10,679 nucleotides of DNA from Spirochaetales bacterium. GTDB taxonomy: Bacteria; Spirochaetota; Spirochaetia; Sphaerochaetales; Sphaerochaetaceae. The stretch is taken from contig JALFRH010000052.1 in NCBI GenBank assembly GCA_022785155.1, positions 1-10,679 on the forward strand, read 5' to 3'. The notes under the pieces are model-generated. The model made no database searches, was not told where the DNA came from, and saw only the letters and a program-made list of their open reading frames with translations. The stretch's first letter is position 1. The number at the start of each line of letters is the position of its first letter. This document shows positions 1-6,161 of the stretch, in pieces. The position numbers and the translations under genes are program-made.

Positions 1-2
1 TG

Positions 3-122
3 AAAATGGGAAATGGATACCCTGAACGTGTAGAAAAGGCATTGGAGCTGGGCCTTATTTCAAGGGAAGACATATTACAAAACGTAAAGTCAATCCTCCA
101 TTCCATATTGAGACTGGAATAA
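3..122 (+). CDS. C-terminal end of a probable glycoside hydrolase family 3 enzyme (partial)
   Basis: Only the last 39 codons are inside the window; the gene starts to the left. The reading frame ends in TAA at 120-122 and contains MGNGYPERVEKALELG followed by LISREDI and a final helix ending in SILRLE. An acidic/alanine helix, then a 'G-L-I-S-x-E-D-I' turn, then a helix ending in 'ILRL', is typical of the end of the TIM-barrel domain of family 3 beta-glucosidases and related enzymes. Ending the protein at this point would fit the family members with permuted domain order, where the barrel lies last. This would be a cytoplasmic or secreted glycosidase acting on beta-linked oligosaccharides. 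The evidence is a short tail only, with no catalytic residue in view, so the family call is tentative. Confidence 0.45.
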   Translation, partial: KMGNGYPERVEKALELGLISREDILQNVKSILHSILRLE

Positions 123-140
123 AGAAGATACATTTTCTAC

Positions 141-203
141 AACTTCCTTTCTTTTTGATATCCCTGGGAAATAGGGCCGGAAGAAAGGAAGTTTATATTT
201 TTC
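141..203 (+). terminator. Strong hairpin terminator after the glycoside hydrolase gene
   Basis: Perfect 13-bp inverted repeat: AACTTCCTTTCTT at 141-153 pairs with AAGAAAGGAAGTT at 181-193. A smaller CCCT/AGGG helix (162-165 with 173-176) lies inside the loop. The downstream arm runs into TATATTTTT. It lies 18 nt after the stop codon of the upstream reading frame, which fits intrinsic termination of that transcript. The A/T-rich outer stem could act in either orientation, but the T-run favours the plus strand. Confidence 0.75.
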
Positions 204-404
204 CCCCTATAACTTTTGATAAAACAAGATATTACAAAAGAGAAAAAACAAACCATATAGCACAAAATGCTACTGGGAGTATCAACAATATACCATAGAG
301 TTTTATATTTCATGGCAATTTGAAAGTGTCACTATACTTACAGACCTATCCCCTTCTCCATTAAAAAACGGTCTTCATATTTTGTTAGGCACCTTGATAA
401 TTAA
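204..404. other. AT-rich stretch with no recognisable gene
   Basis: About 200 bases between the terminator and the ABC remnant. I see no start codon with a ribosome binding site, no RNA gene signature and no repeat pair. The frame of the ABC remnant is closed here by TAA at 402-404. No Walker A motif or other upstream part of an exporter could be read in any frame. The stretch is best described as eroded intergenic DNA, perhaps including the deletion scar that removed the front of the ABC gene. Confidence 0.5.
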
Positions 405-734
405 TGGATTTACGACGTAAGCCAAGGACAAAGACAGCTTATTGCCATCAGCAGGGCATATGTAGCCGACCCCAAGATCCTTATTCTTGACGAAGCGACT
501 TCCAATGTAGATACACGGACGGAAAAGGCCATACAAAGTGCCATGCATAAGGTCATGGAAAACAGAACCAGCATTGTCATTGCCCATCGTCTCTCAACAA
601 TCAGGGATTCAGATCTGATAGTGGTCATGGACCGGGGAAGAATCATCGAAGAGGGAACCCATAATGAGCTTTTGGAGAAGAAGGGCAAGTATTATGAATT
701 GTATATGACACAGTACGCTGGAATAGCGACATAA
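405..734 (+). pseudogene. Remnant of an ABC exporter ATPase (C-terminal half of the nucleotide-binding domain)
   Basis: The open frame from 405 to the stop at 732-734 encodes the back half of an ABC ATPase of the exporter class (MsbA/LmrA-like, membrane domain fused to ATPase). In order it shows the signature VSQGQRQLIAISRA, Walker B ILILDEA, D-loop SNVD, the H-loop IAHRLST, and the usual tail GRIIEEGTHNELL followed by a YYELY helix. The Walker A motif, the Q-loop and the whole transmembrane domain are absent. An in-frame TAA at 402-404 closes the frame just before the signature motif, and no start codon with a ribosome binding site precedes it. The internal ATG at 543 would begin after the Walker B motif and cannot give a working ATPase. 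The surviving motifs are well conserved, which suggests a recent deletion rather than long decay. Confidence 0.85.
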
Positions 735-767
735 GAGGACTTAATGAAGTAGTCTTTGAACATCTTC

Positions 768-810
768 ATCGTTGTAGTATCCAACTAAAGTCGGTACTGC
801 AACGATTTTT
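768..810 (+). terminator. Hairpin terminator after the ABC remnant
   Basis: ATCGTTGTAGTA at 768-779 pairs with TACTGCAACGAT at 795-806 over 12 positions with one G-T wobble. The apex can extend through CCAAC/GTCGG with one mismatch to a TAAA loop. The arm ends in a run of five T (806-810). Its position 33 nt after the remnant's stop codon suggests it was the original terminator of the exporter gene. It also insulates the regulator gene that follows. Confidence 0.75.
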
Positions 811-893
811 ACTATCCCTACGAGATGAAAGCTTTTTATTTAGGAACAATCGAAATACTTCCTATTCTGTTTTCAATAGCAACAAGCTGTTTC

Positions 894-922
894 TTTACAC
901 CTCTTCTCTCCTATTCGATACT
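894..922 (+). promoter_or_regulatory. Candidate sigma-70 promoter of the HTH regulator gene
   Basis: TTTACA at 894-899 (5 of 6 to the -35 consensus) is separated by 17 nt from GATACT at 917-922 (4 of 6 to the -10 consensus). Transcription would begin near 929, immediately at the GGAGG ribosome binding site, giving a leader of only about 10 nt. The site lies downstream of the preceding terminator, where a promoter is needed. It was found by eye and is weak evidence. Confidence 0.3.
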
Positions 923-938
923 CGTAGTGGAGGACGAA

Positions 939-1379
939 ATGGAAACAAAAGACGTTATTTTCAATCTTAGGACCAAGAATAATATGACCCAGGAAGAACT
1001 TGCTGAGAAAGTCTATGTAACAAGACAGGCTGTATCAAGATGGGAGACAGGAGAGACTACACCCAACATTGAGGCATTGAAACAGCTTTCAAGGCTTTTC
1101 GATGTATCCATAAACACACTTTTGGGATCAAAGGAGAAGTTGATCTGTCAGTGTTGCGGTATGGAGCTGGAAGACTCCTTTATGAGCCGTGAAACCGACG
1201 GCGCCATAAACCAGGACTACTGCCAGTGGTGTTATAGTGACGGAAAATTCGCATACAGTAACATGGAAGACCTTATAACCTACTGCTCCAAACACCTTTC
1301 AAATGAAAAGTACAGCGAAGAAAGTGTCAGGGAGTATATGTCCGCCCTTCTTCCCACCCTAAAGCATTGGAAAGGATAA
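939..1379 (+). CDS. XRE-family HTH transcriptional regulator with C-terminal zinc ribbon
   Basis: A 146-aa cytoplasmic DNA-binding protein. Residues about 5-60 form a Cro/C1-type helix-turn-helix: the segments MTQEELAEKVYVTRQAVSRW and TTPNIEALKQLSRLFDVS match the helix 2-turn-helix 3 and following helices of this family. After a short linker comes CQCCGMEL with a later CQWCYSDG. These two Cys pairs are typical of the putative zinc-ribbon domain often fused to this HTH type, and the 'D-G-A-x-N-x-D-Y-C' spacing fits that domain. The start is placed at ATG 939 because GGAGG at 929-933 lies 5 nt upstream and the HTH fold begins there. An in-frame ATG at 825 would add a 38-residue hydrophobic extension unlike the family and has no ribosome binding site. 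Whether it controls the opposing operon or the 106-aa gene cannot be told from sequence. Confidence 0.88.
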   Translation: METKDVIFNLRTKNNMTQEELAEKVYVTRQAVSRWETGETTPNIEALKQLSRLFDVSINTLLGSKEKLICQCCGMELEDSFMSRETDGAINQDYCQWCYSDGKFAYSNMEDLITYCSKHLSNEKYSEESVREYMSALLPTLKHWKG

Positions 1380-1426
1380 GTTGAAAAATATAAAGCAAAA
1401 CTGTTACCATCAACCAGGAGTAGACA

Positions 1427-1747
1427 ATGAACAGTGCTGCATTGGGTAGAGCCATAAGGGACGCAGGCAAGTCCTTTCTTTCATCCCGTTTGGGAGATCT
1501 CTATGACAAGAGAAAGGAACTGGATACAGAAGAGGGTTTTGATAAAATCGCAGAAGGCTATTTCAAGAAGCAAATAGGCCATCACGACTCGAATATAGAA
1601 GAAACCAAAGAAAGGATGCGTGTTGCAAAATCCATCATCGACGAAGACATGGTTATTGAGTGCCTTGAAATCCTAAGCGACAACAAGGGCATGAAACCTG
1701 AATTCAGAATGAAGGCGAAGGAAACCTTGAAAAGGCTCGGCGGCTGA
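1427..1747 (+). CDS. Hypothetical 106-aa helical protein
   Basis: I do not recognise this protein. It is 106 aa, highly charged, with no signal peptide, no membrane segment and no cysteine, so it is probably cytoplasmic. It is predicted to be mostly helical: a basic N-terminal segment (AALGRAIRDAGKSFLSSRLG), a charged middle with a pair of histidines (GHHDSN, near residue 51), and a C-terminal helix ending KETLKRLGG. The start is supported by AGGAG at 1416-1420, 6 nt before the ATG. The gene lies 47 nt after the HTH regulator on the same strand with no terminator between them, so the two are probably co-transcribed. It ends 6 nt from the end of the opposing operon. It is likely a real gene given the ribosome binding site and spacing; its function is unknown. 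Confidence 0.7.
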   Translation: MNSAALGRAIRDAGKSFLSSRLGDLYDKRKELDTEEGFDKIAEGYFKKQIGHHDSNIEETKERMRVAKSIIDEDMVIECLEILSDNKGMKPEFRMKAKETLKRLGG

Positions 1748-1761
1748 CCAAGCCTATTTTT
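1733..1761. terminator. Possible bidirectional terminator between converging genes
   Basis: AGGCTCGG at 1733-1740 pairs with CCAAGCCT at 1748-1755 with one C-A mismatch, leaving a 7-nt loop. On the plus strand the hairpin is followed by five T (1757-1761). On the minus strand it is followed by TTTTC. It overlaps the last codons of both converging genes (stops at 1745-1747 plus and 1754-1756 minus), so one short hairpin could end the regulator transcript and the long minus-strand operon. Confidence 0.55.
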
Positions 1762-2020
1762 CTTCCAAGAGGGATGAGAGAAGAGAACGTAGATGAGAGA
1801 GCTCTGCATTGGATAGGACTGTCTTTCCACTCTTCTCCTCATCTTCCCTGACATATGCCAAGGCATCTTCCAGTCTCTCTCTTTCCATGCCTATGCCCTG
1901 GACTTTACTCCATATTTCATCTTTCAGCAAAATATAGAGTCCGTTATAAAGAGAAAGAAGTCTTTCATTATAGTCATTGCTCTTATCATAAATACATAGA
2001 AACTGTCTGGCCTTTTCCAT
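1754..2020 (-). CDS. Hypothetical 88-aa protein, last gene of the hydrolase/permease operon
   Basis: I do not recognise this protein. It is 88 aa, begins MEKARQFLCIYDKSNDY, and continues as a predominantly helical, acidic chain rich in Leu, Glu, Arg and Ser, ending in LRSLLSSLLEEK. There is no signal peptide or membrane segment, so it is probably cytoplasmic, unlike almost every other product of this operon. The start is placed at ATG 2020 because it lies one base after the stop (TAA, 2024-2022) of the preceding M14 hydrolase gene, an arrangement suited to coupled translation. A longer frame beginning at 2059 would overlap that gene by 38 nt. No good Shine-Dalgarno sequence precedes 2020, only GGGATGG inside the upstream gene, so translation probably depends on re-initiation. 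It could be a small regulator or chaperone, but nothing in the sequence shows that. Confidence 0.6.
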   Translation of the reverse strand: MEKARQFLCIYDKSNDYNERLLSLYNGLYILLKDEIWSKVQGIGMERERLEDALAYVREDEEKSGKTVLSNAELSHLRSLLSSLLEEK

Positions 2021-2021
2021 A

Positions 2022-2882
2022 TTACACCATCCCGTAGTAATCCAAAACGAACTGCACACTGTCCAATTGGTCGTATACTCTTCTCTTTATATCGAAACCC
2101 CTGAAGGTCTCCACTGTAATGACAGGTATCTTCAACTGGAAGCTTACAGTGTTGTTGAGGCTTCCCATAGGACCAGGCCCTGTATATGAGAAGGGGTTAT
2201 GACACAACTCCCCCTCTTCTGTAGCCCAAAGAAGATCAAAAAACAGATCGGACATCAAATCCAGATCAGAGAATATATAAGTGGAACCCAGGAAATCCCT
2301 TCCCTCGGTATAGACAATGGCTTCATGCAGGTCAAGGACGAAATCAGGTTCCACCCTCTTTATATCCTGAAATATGGCGTAGGCCATTTTCTCAGCCTCG
2401 GTTCCATCCAAGGAGCCAGGAAAACTCCTATTGAGATCCTGGGAAGAATAGAAGTATCTGTTTCGTCTCTCGGCTCCCGGTTTATTGGCAGGAGAAAGGA
2501 TATATAATTCTCCACTTCGGATTGTGGCGTTCTCCATGATTATCCCTGCGTACCAGGCCGCCCTCTCGTCACCATGCACCCCTGCAACAATATAGATTAT
2601 AGGCCCGGGATTATCACTATGTATATGGATGACTTCAGTCTCACCCATATTCCCCTGATTGATGGTATATCTCTCTTTATCCACAGGATATTCACTTTGG
2701 AAAAATCTACCCTCCCCTATATCATCAAAGGAGGTGGAGTAGGGATCCAAGTCCGTTTCGCTTTCCTTGACTTTATATCCATCCCACTCCATTTCAACAC
2801 CGAGAATATTTACCTTCTCAGTGGAAAAGAGTGGAAAGGAAAAGGATAACAGCAGAATCAATAGAGATATATACTTCATCAT
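2022..2882 (-). CDS. Secreted M14-type zinc hydrolase C (succinylglutamate desuccinylase/aspartoacylase-like)
   Basis: A 286-aa exported hydrolase. Residues 1-20 are a signal peptide (MMKYISLLILLLSFSFPLFS). The zinc-binding and catalytic pattern of the M14 aspartoacylase-type amidohydrolases is intact: AGVHGDERA gives His103 and Glu106, DLNRSFPG gives Asn151-Arg152 for carboxylate binding, DLHEA gives His186 as third zinc ligand, and VETFRG gives Glu258 as candidate general base. The family cleaves amide bonds of N-acyl amino acids or C-terminal residues of small peptides. It is shorter than hydrolases A and B in this operon and lacks their long N-terminal anchor and middle insert, so it is a separate branch rather than a recent copy. 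The gene starts 1 nt after the stop of hydrolase B and is followed after 1 nt by the 88-aa gene. Of two adjacent ATGs, 2882 is preferred by a weak GGA 5 nt upstream. Confidence 0.85.
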   Translation of the reverse strand: MMKYISLLILLLSFSFPLFSTEKVNILGVEMEWDGYKVKESETDLDPYSTSFDDIGEGRFFQSEYPVDKERYTINQGNMGETEVIHIHSDNPGPIIYIVAGVHGDERAAWYAGIIMENATIRSGELYILSPANKPGAERRNRYFYSSQDLNRSFPGSLDGTEAEKMAYAIFQDIKRVEPDFVLDLHEAIVYTEGRDFLGSTYIFSDLDLMSDLFFDLLWATEEGELCHNPFSYTGPGPMGSLNNTVSFQLKIPVITVETFRGFDIKRRVYDQLDSVQFVLDYYGMV

Positions 2883-2883
2883 C

Positions 2884-4014
2884 TTATTCCGGGTCCGCCA
2901 GATAATAACCTATACCGTTTTCAATTATTTCACCATAAGTCGGCATATCCCAACCAAGGGAAATAAATCCGTCATCTCCATCATACATATCACATAGGCC
3001 GATTAGACAAGTAATATGACGGGCGCAACGCTCTGTAAGGGAAATTCCATCCTCTGTATATGGAACAGTGACTGCACCATACTCAGAAGCCCTCAAGTAG
3101 AACTTATCTTTTCCTGTCACAACCAAGTCTGCATCGATCTTGCCATGTAAACGTCCCTGGGATGGATTTGCAGTCTCCATAAGCATTGCAAGGGTGTCTG
3201 TATAATCACCCAACTCCCTATGGGTCAATCCATGAAGATTCTTCGGAGACTGCTCTACGGAGATCGTAAGGTCCTCTTCAACCATCCAAAGCATCATATT
3301 CGCCAGGCCTACTGCATCTTCATGGGCCACGATTGCGTTTACGGTAGTATACTCAGGAGAAGCCTCATGAAGATCCACTGTCATGGATATCTTCTCGTCT
3401 TCAATGAGCTTTGTAATACCGTAAGTTATCTTCTCTGTAAATGTACCGTCGGTTCTTCCCGGATAAGCTCTGTTAAGGTTTCTCACTTCGCTTCCACTTA
3501 ACTTCTGGCCGGATGCTGCATGTACGTAGATTTCACTGTCAGGCCACTGGTCGATGGGATTGGTTGCACGGGATCCGAAACGGAACCATCTCTCTCCGTT
3601 TCCTGTCTCGATATAGAAACGGGTGGGAGCGGCCTCCAAAGGATCTGTGCAGGTGAAGGCGCTGTTGTTAGCCCTAGGAATTACATATAGCTTTCCTTCC
3701 TCCGGCTCACACCACTCTATCAGCATGACTGCAGAAATAAAGCCTGATGGCTCATTTGGATGGGTTCCACCCAGAACAAGCATGCTGGCTCCCTCCACTC
3801 CGCTATCAAGGATATAGACTTCCGTGTCGCCATTGGTTCCTTCAAGTTCAGGATACCAATATGAGAGCATCTTCACATCCGTCACCCCTGGGCCTGGATA
3901 AATAGGTTCAGCTTCCTTTTGGGAAGAAAAAACCCTTCCCAGGTAGACAACCAGGGCTATGACCACAAGAGTTATGATGAAAGCTGAAATAATGTGTTTA
4001 GGAATCTTCTTCAT
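2884..4014 (-). CDS. Membrane-anchored M14-type hydrolase B (succinylglutamate desuccinylase/aspartoacylase family)
   Basis: A 376-aa hydrolase with one N-terminal transmembrane helix (about residues 8-26, IISAFIITLVVIALVVYLG), placing the enzyme outside the cytoplasmic membrane. The active-site pattern is complete: GGTHPNE (His85, Glu88), VRNLNRAYPG (Asn181-Arg182), DLHEASPEY (His216, Glu217) and LMETANPSQG (Glu280). The last is the position of the M14 general base. Segments shared with hydrolase A include PRANNSAFT, NPIDQWPD, the stretch around TEKITYGI, and HGK-D-DL near the end, so the two are paralogues. An N-acyl amino acid or glutamyl/aspartyl amide is the likely substrate. Two ATGs are adjacent: 4014 is chosen because GAGG lies 5 nt before it, as in hydrolase A, and this makes the gap to the preceding 49-aa gene 7 nt in both modules. 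The ATG at 4017 would be only 2 nt from that site. Confidence 0.88.
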   Translation of the reverse strand: MKKIPKHIISAFIITLVVIALVVYLGRVFSSQKEAEPIYPGPGVTDVKMLSYWYPELEGTNGDTEVYILDSGVEGASMLVLGGTHPNEPSGFISAVMLIEWCEPEEGKLYVIPRANNSAFTCTDPLEAAPTRFYIETGNGERWFRFGSRATNPIDQWPDSEIYVHAASGQKLSGSEVRNLNRAYPGRTDGTFTEKITYGITKLIEDEKISMTVDLHEASPEYTTVNAIVAHEDAVGLANMMLWMVEEDLTISVEQSPKNLHGLTHRELGDYTDTLAMLMETANPSQGRLHGKIDADLVVTGKDKFYLRASEYGAVTVPYTEDGISLTERCARHITCLIGLCDMYDGDDGFISLGWDMPTYGEIIENGIGYYLADPE

Positions 4015-4021
4015 CATACCC

Positions 4022-4171
4022 TCACTTAATCAAAAACAGTCTCAATAGCAAAGTGACCAGAACTATGCCAGCATCAATCTGAAACCATATACTATTCTTT
4101 TTTCTATAGAGATTTACAGTTGTCAAAACCACAACAAAGGCAAGAATTGCCAAATAAACGTACATTAACAT
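4022..4171 (-). CDS. 49-aa two-helix membrane protein (module B)
   Basis: A gene too short for usual gene finding, read directly from the minus strand. ATG at 4171 follows GAGGTGA (the GAGG core is 6 nt away), and the frame runs to TGA at 4024-4022. The product has a hydrophobic helix (MLMYVYLAILAFVVVLTTV), a short basic turn (YRKKN, residues 22-26), and a second helix ending LLLRLFLIK. It lies 8 nt after the permease B stop and 7 nt before hydrolase B. The same position in module A holds another protein of exactly 49 aa. A gapless alignment by eye gives 12 identical residues of 49, including the final L-R and I-K, with the same basic turn between helices. It could be a reduced small subunit of a tripartite-type transporter, or an assembly or anchoring peptide for the permease or hydrolase. 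Its function is unknown. Confidence 0.82.
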   Translation of the reverse strand: MLMYVYLAILAFVVVLTTVNLYRKKNSIWFQIDAGIVLVTLLLRLFLIK

Positions 4172-4179
4172 GACTCACC

Positions 4180-5457
4180 TCACCTTGTAAGAAAACCCAG
4201 ATAGGAAGAAGAAAGCATGACAACAAGTCCTATAAGCACACATACCACAAAGGGAACAATACAGTTCTTGAGCACTCTACTATACTTCAAACCTACAATC
4301 TGTGCTGCATAGTTACCTGCCAAAGCTGTAGGAGGCATAATGTCTCCCAGGCAGCAAAGGAAAGAGAGGGCTGCTGCAACTACGATGTCGTTGCAGCCTC
4401 CGTTCTGTATCATGACAAGCAAAAACGGCACACCCATTACAGATGCGGCACCATAGCTGGAAACAGCACCGAAGGCAGGCATTACCGTACAGGAAGCAAA
4501 GTATACGAAAGCCAAGCCCAGGCTTAGGGAAGATACTACTATCCATCCCCTTGCTCCAACCAAAGTCAGAACCTGAATGAACATTCCTACTCCCATAAGC
4601 TTTGCTATTACAGGAATTGTGGTCTCCATGGCATCCAAAGCCTTCTTCCAAGGATTGAAGCGCTTACCTGTGAAGCAGGCCACAAAAGCTGAAATAAGGA
4701 ATATTAGACAAGTTCCAAGCTGAGGGAAAGAGGGAACGACCTTTGATAGAACCAACAGGGCCACCAATACAAAAATAGGGATATAGAGTCTGAAACCATA
4801 CTTCTTTCCCGTCTCGACATCCAAGCTCTTCTCCAGATCTTCGATTCTGAGATTCTTGCAGTACTTTAATCCTAGAAAAAGAACAATGAATATTGCTGCA
4901 GGAATTGTCATCAAAAACAAAGGACCGTCAAAACCGATGTATGGCATATCGACACCGCCGCCAATAAGCATTGCAGGTATATTGATGGGAGGAGCGGCCA
5001 TGCCCATAATGGCAGCCATGCAAATAATGGCACCGGTCTTTTCCTTTGGTATACCTATAAGCAAAAGAACAGGTGCAACCAAAGCTCCTGCACTAAGTAC
5101 TGCAGCTGTAGAGGAACCTGTTATCATTCCAGGAAACATTACTACAAGGCCAAGGAGTATCAACATTAGGGCAGGAAGCCTATAAAACTTCCTGACTATT
5201 GCCGACGACAGTGCCTCAAGAGCCCCTGACTCCTCAATTGCAGCCATAAACAGCATGGCTGTAGAGATGATGAGGGATGTATCGAGGTATGCAAATGTAC
5301 CTTCAGCCAAGTGTCTCAAGGGTATTCCTTCTCCACCTACCAAGGCTCCTGCAACAGCTCCCAGTATCATGGAAATGGATACTGGAAGTTTAAAGAGAAG
5401 ATTGGAAAGAAGGAATACTCCCAACATCGAGAGAAGGCATATCAGTTCTATATCCAA
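4180..5457 (-). CDS. Permease B, TRAP DctM-like large membrane subunit (IT superfamily)
   Basis: A 425-aa integral membrane protein with around twelve hydrophobic segments. It resembles the large permease subunit (DctM) of TRAP carboxylate transporters. The first half carries PGMITGSSTAAVLSAGA and, about 35 residues later, MGMAAPPINIPAMLIGGG. The second half carries GDIMPPTALAGNYAAQIVG. These Gly/Ser-rich and Met/Ala-Pro-Pro re-entrant motifs repeat once per half, as in DctM. The substrate is probably a carboxylate or acidic amino acid, powered by an ion gradient. No standard 4-helix DctQ subunit or DctP binding protein is present; instead a DUF6305-like secreted protein precedes it and a 49-aa protein follows. 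The start codon is TTG at 5457, supported by GGAGG at 5469-5465 with a 7-nt spacer that begins inside the stop region of the preceding gene. No ATG fits. Confidence 0.85.
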   Translation of the reverse strand: MDIELICLLSMLGVFLLSNLLFKLPVSISMILGAVAGALVGGEGIPLRHLAEGTFAYLDTSLIISTAMLFMAAIEESGALEALSSAIVRKFYRLPALMLILLGLVVMFPGMITGSSTAAVLSAGALVAPVLLLIGIPKEKTGAIICMAAIMGMAAPPINIPAMLIGGGVDMPYIGFDGPLFLMTIPAAIFIVLFLGLKYCKNLRIEDLEKSLDVETGKKYGFRLYIPIFVLVALLVLSKVVPSFPQLGTCLIFLISAFVACFTGKRFNPWKKALDAMETTIPVIAKLMGVGMFIQVLTLVGARGWIVVSSLSLGLAFVYFASCTVMPAFGAVSSYGAASVMGVPFLLVMIQNGGCNDIVVAAALSFLCCLGDIMPPTALAGNYAAQIVGLKYSRVLKNCIVPFVVCVLIGLVVMLSSSYLGFLTR

Positions 5458-5469
5458 AGTGTCTCCTCC

Positions 5470-6138
5470 TTAGAAGATCTGCTTGAATGCGTCTACAGTA
5501 TCCTTGGAACCATAAACAAGTGTAATAGGAATATTGTTTGCTGCGGCAAATGATGTGAACTTACCGTCTTCGTTTCCATCTTCCTTAACAAGAATATAGG
5601 AAGAAAGAGGAAGAACCATATCTGCAAAAGCATCTGAGAGAGCTCCACGTCTTGTGGCACCACCAATATGGCAGCAGATGACCTTGACACCTGCCTTCTT
5701 GGCAGCAGCCATAAACTCCTTGGCTCTTGCCGTCTCCTGATCCTGGCTGATACCTGCGGCTCCAAGGCCCTTTGTGGAGTTGCCTACAGCAATGACAACT
5801 GTCTTTACTCCACCGAGATCTGCGCTTGTAGCTGTAGGGTTGTAAGTATATGCAACTGTCTTAAGTCTCTTCATTACCTGCTCGATCATCGAGCCGTCTG
5901 TGCTCTGGCCGAAAGATGTTACAAGAACAGGTCCCTGGAACTTCTCAGTAATAGTTCCAATTGTAACCTTTCTGTTTTTGCTGTCCGTCTGATACTTATA
6001 CTGGGCGGCGACTTCCTGTGAATATGTGGCGGCTCCCTCGACTGTTCCTGTAGAAGGTGTCGTGCTGGTCTTGGTGGCTGCAAAAGCAGGAATCACCAAA
6101 AGTGAAATCATTACCATTGTCAAAAGAATTCTTTTCAT
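5470..6138 (-). CDS. Secreted DUF6305-like protein
   Basis: A 222-aa exported protein. Residues 1-20 are a signal peptide (MKRILLTMVMISLLVIPAFA), then a Thr/Ser-rich linker, then a single alpha/beta domain from about residue 60. Recognisable segments are GPVLVTSFGQS (69-79), the Asn-Pro-containing strand TYNPTAT, VGNSTKGLGAAGI (118-130), HIGGATRRGALSD (157-169) and EDGNEDGKF (186-194). From memory these match the family named DUF6305, which is often found beside DctM-like permeases; I could not check this. The Rossmann-like layout with glycine-rich loops suggests ligand binding, so it may act as the extracytoplasmic receptor for the permeases (inference). The start at ATG 6138 has AAGGAG 7 nt upstream; a start at 6156 would add six residues before the signal peptide. 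It sits between the two duplicated modules, 23 nt after hydrolase A and 12 nt before permease B. Confidence 0.82.
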   Translation of the reverse strand: MKRILLTMVMISLLVIPAFAATKTSTTPSTGTVEGAATYSQEVAAQYKYQTDSKNRKVTIGTITEKFQGPVLVTSFGQSTDGSMIEQVMKRLKTVAYTYNPTATSADLGGVKTVVIAVGNSTKGLGAAGISQDQETARAKEFMAAAKKAGVKVICCHIGGATRRGALSDAFADMVLPLSSYILVKEDGNEDGKFTSFAAANNIPITLVYGSKDTVDAFKQIF

Positions 6139-6161
6139 ATTTTTACTCCTTAACATTCGCT

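Noticed and set aside
410..688. Minus-strand reading frame opposite the ABC remnant
   Set aside because: The plus-strand frame carries clear ABC motifs; the minus-strand translation has no recognisable motif and no ribosome binding site.
543..734. A 63-aa gene inside the ABC remnant starting at ATG 543
   Set aside because: It begins after the Walker B motif, has no ribosome binding site and is only the tail of the ATPase domain.
825..938. N-terminal extension of the HTH regulator from an upstream ATG
   Set aside because: The extra 38 residues are hydrophobic and unlike the family, no ribosome binding site precedes 825, and a good GGAGG precedes the ATG at 939.
2021..2059. Longer start for the 88-aa gene at 2059
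   Set aside because: It would overlap hydrolase C by 38 nt; the ATG at 2020 fits the tight stop-start spacing used through this operon.
4022..4171. Standard DctQ small subunit between permease and hydrolase
   Set aside because: DctQ proteins have about four helices and some 150 or more residues; this ORF is 49 aa with two helices, so it is not labelled DctQ.
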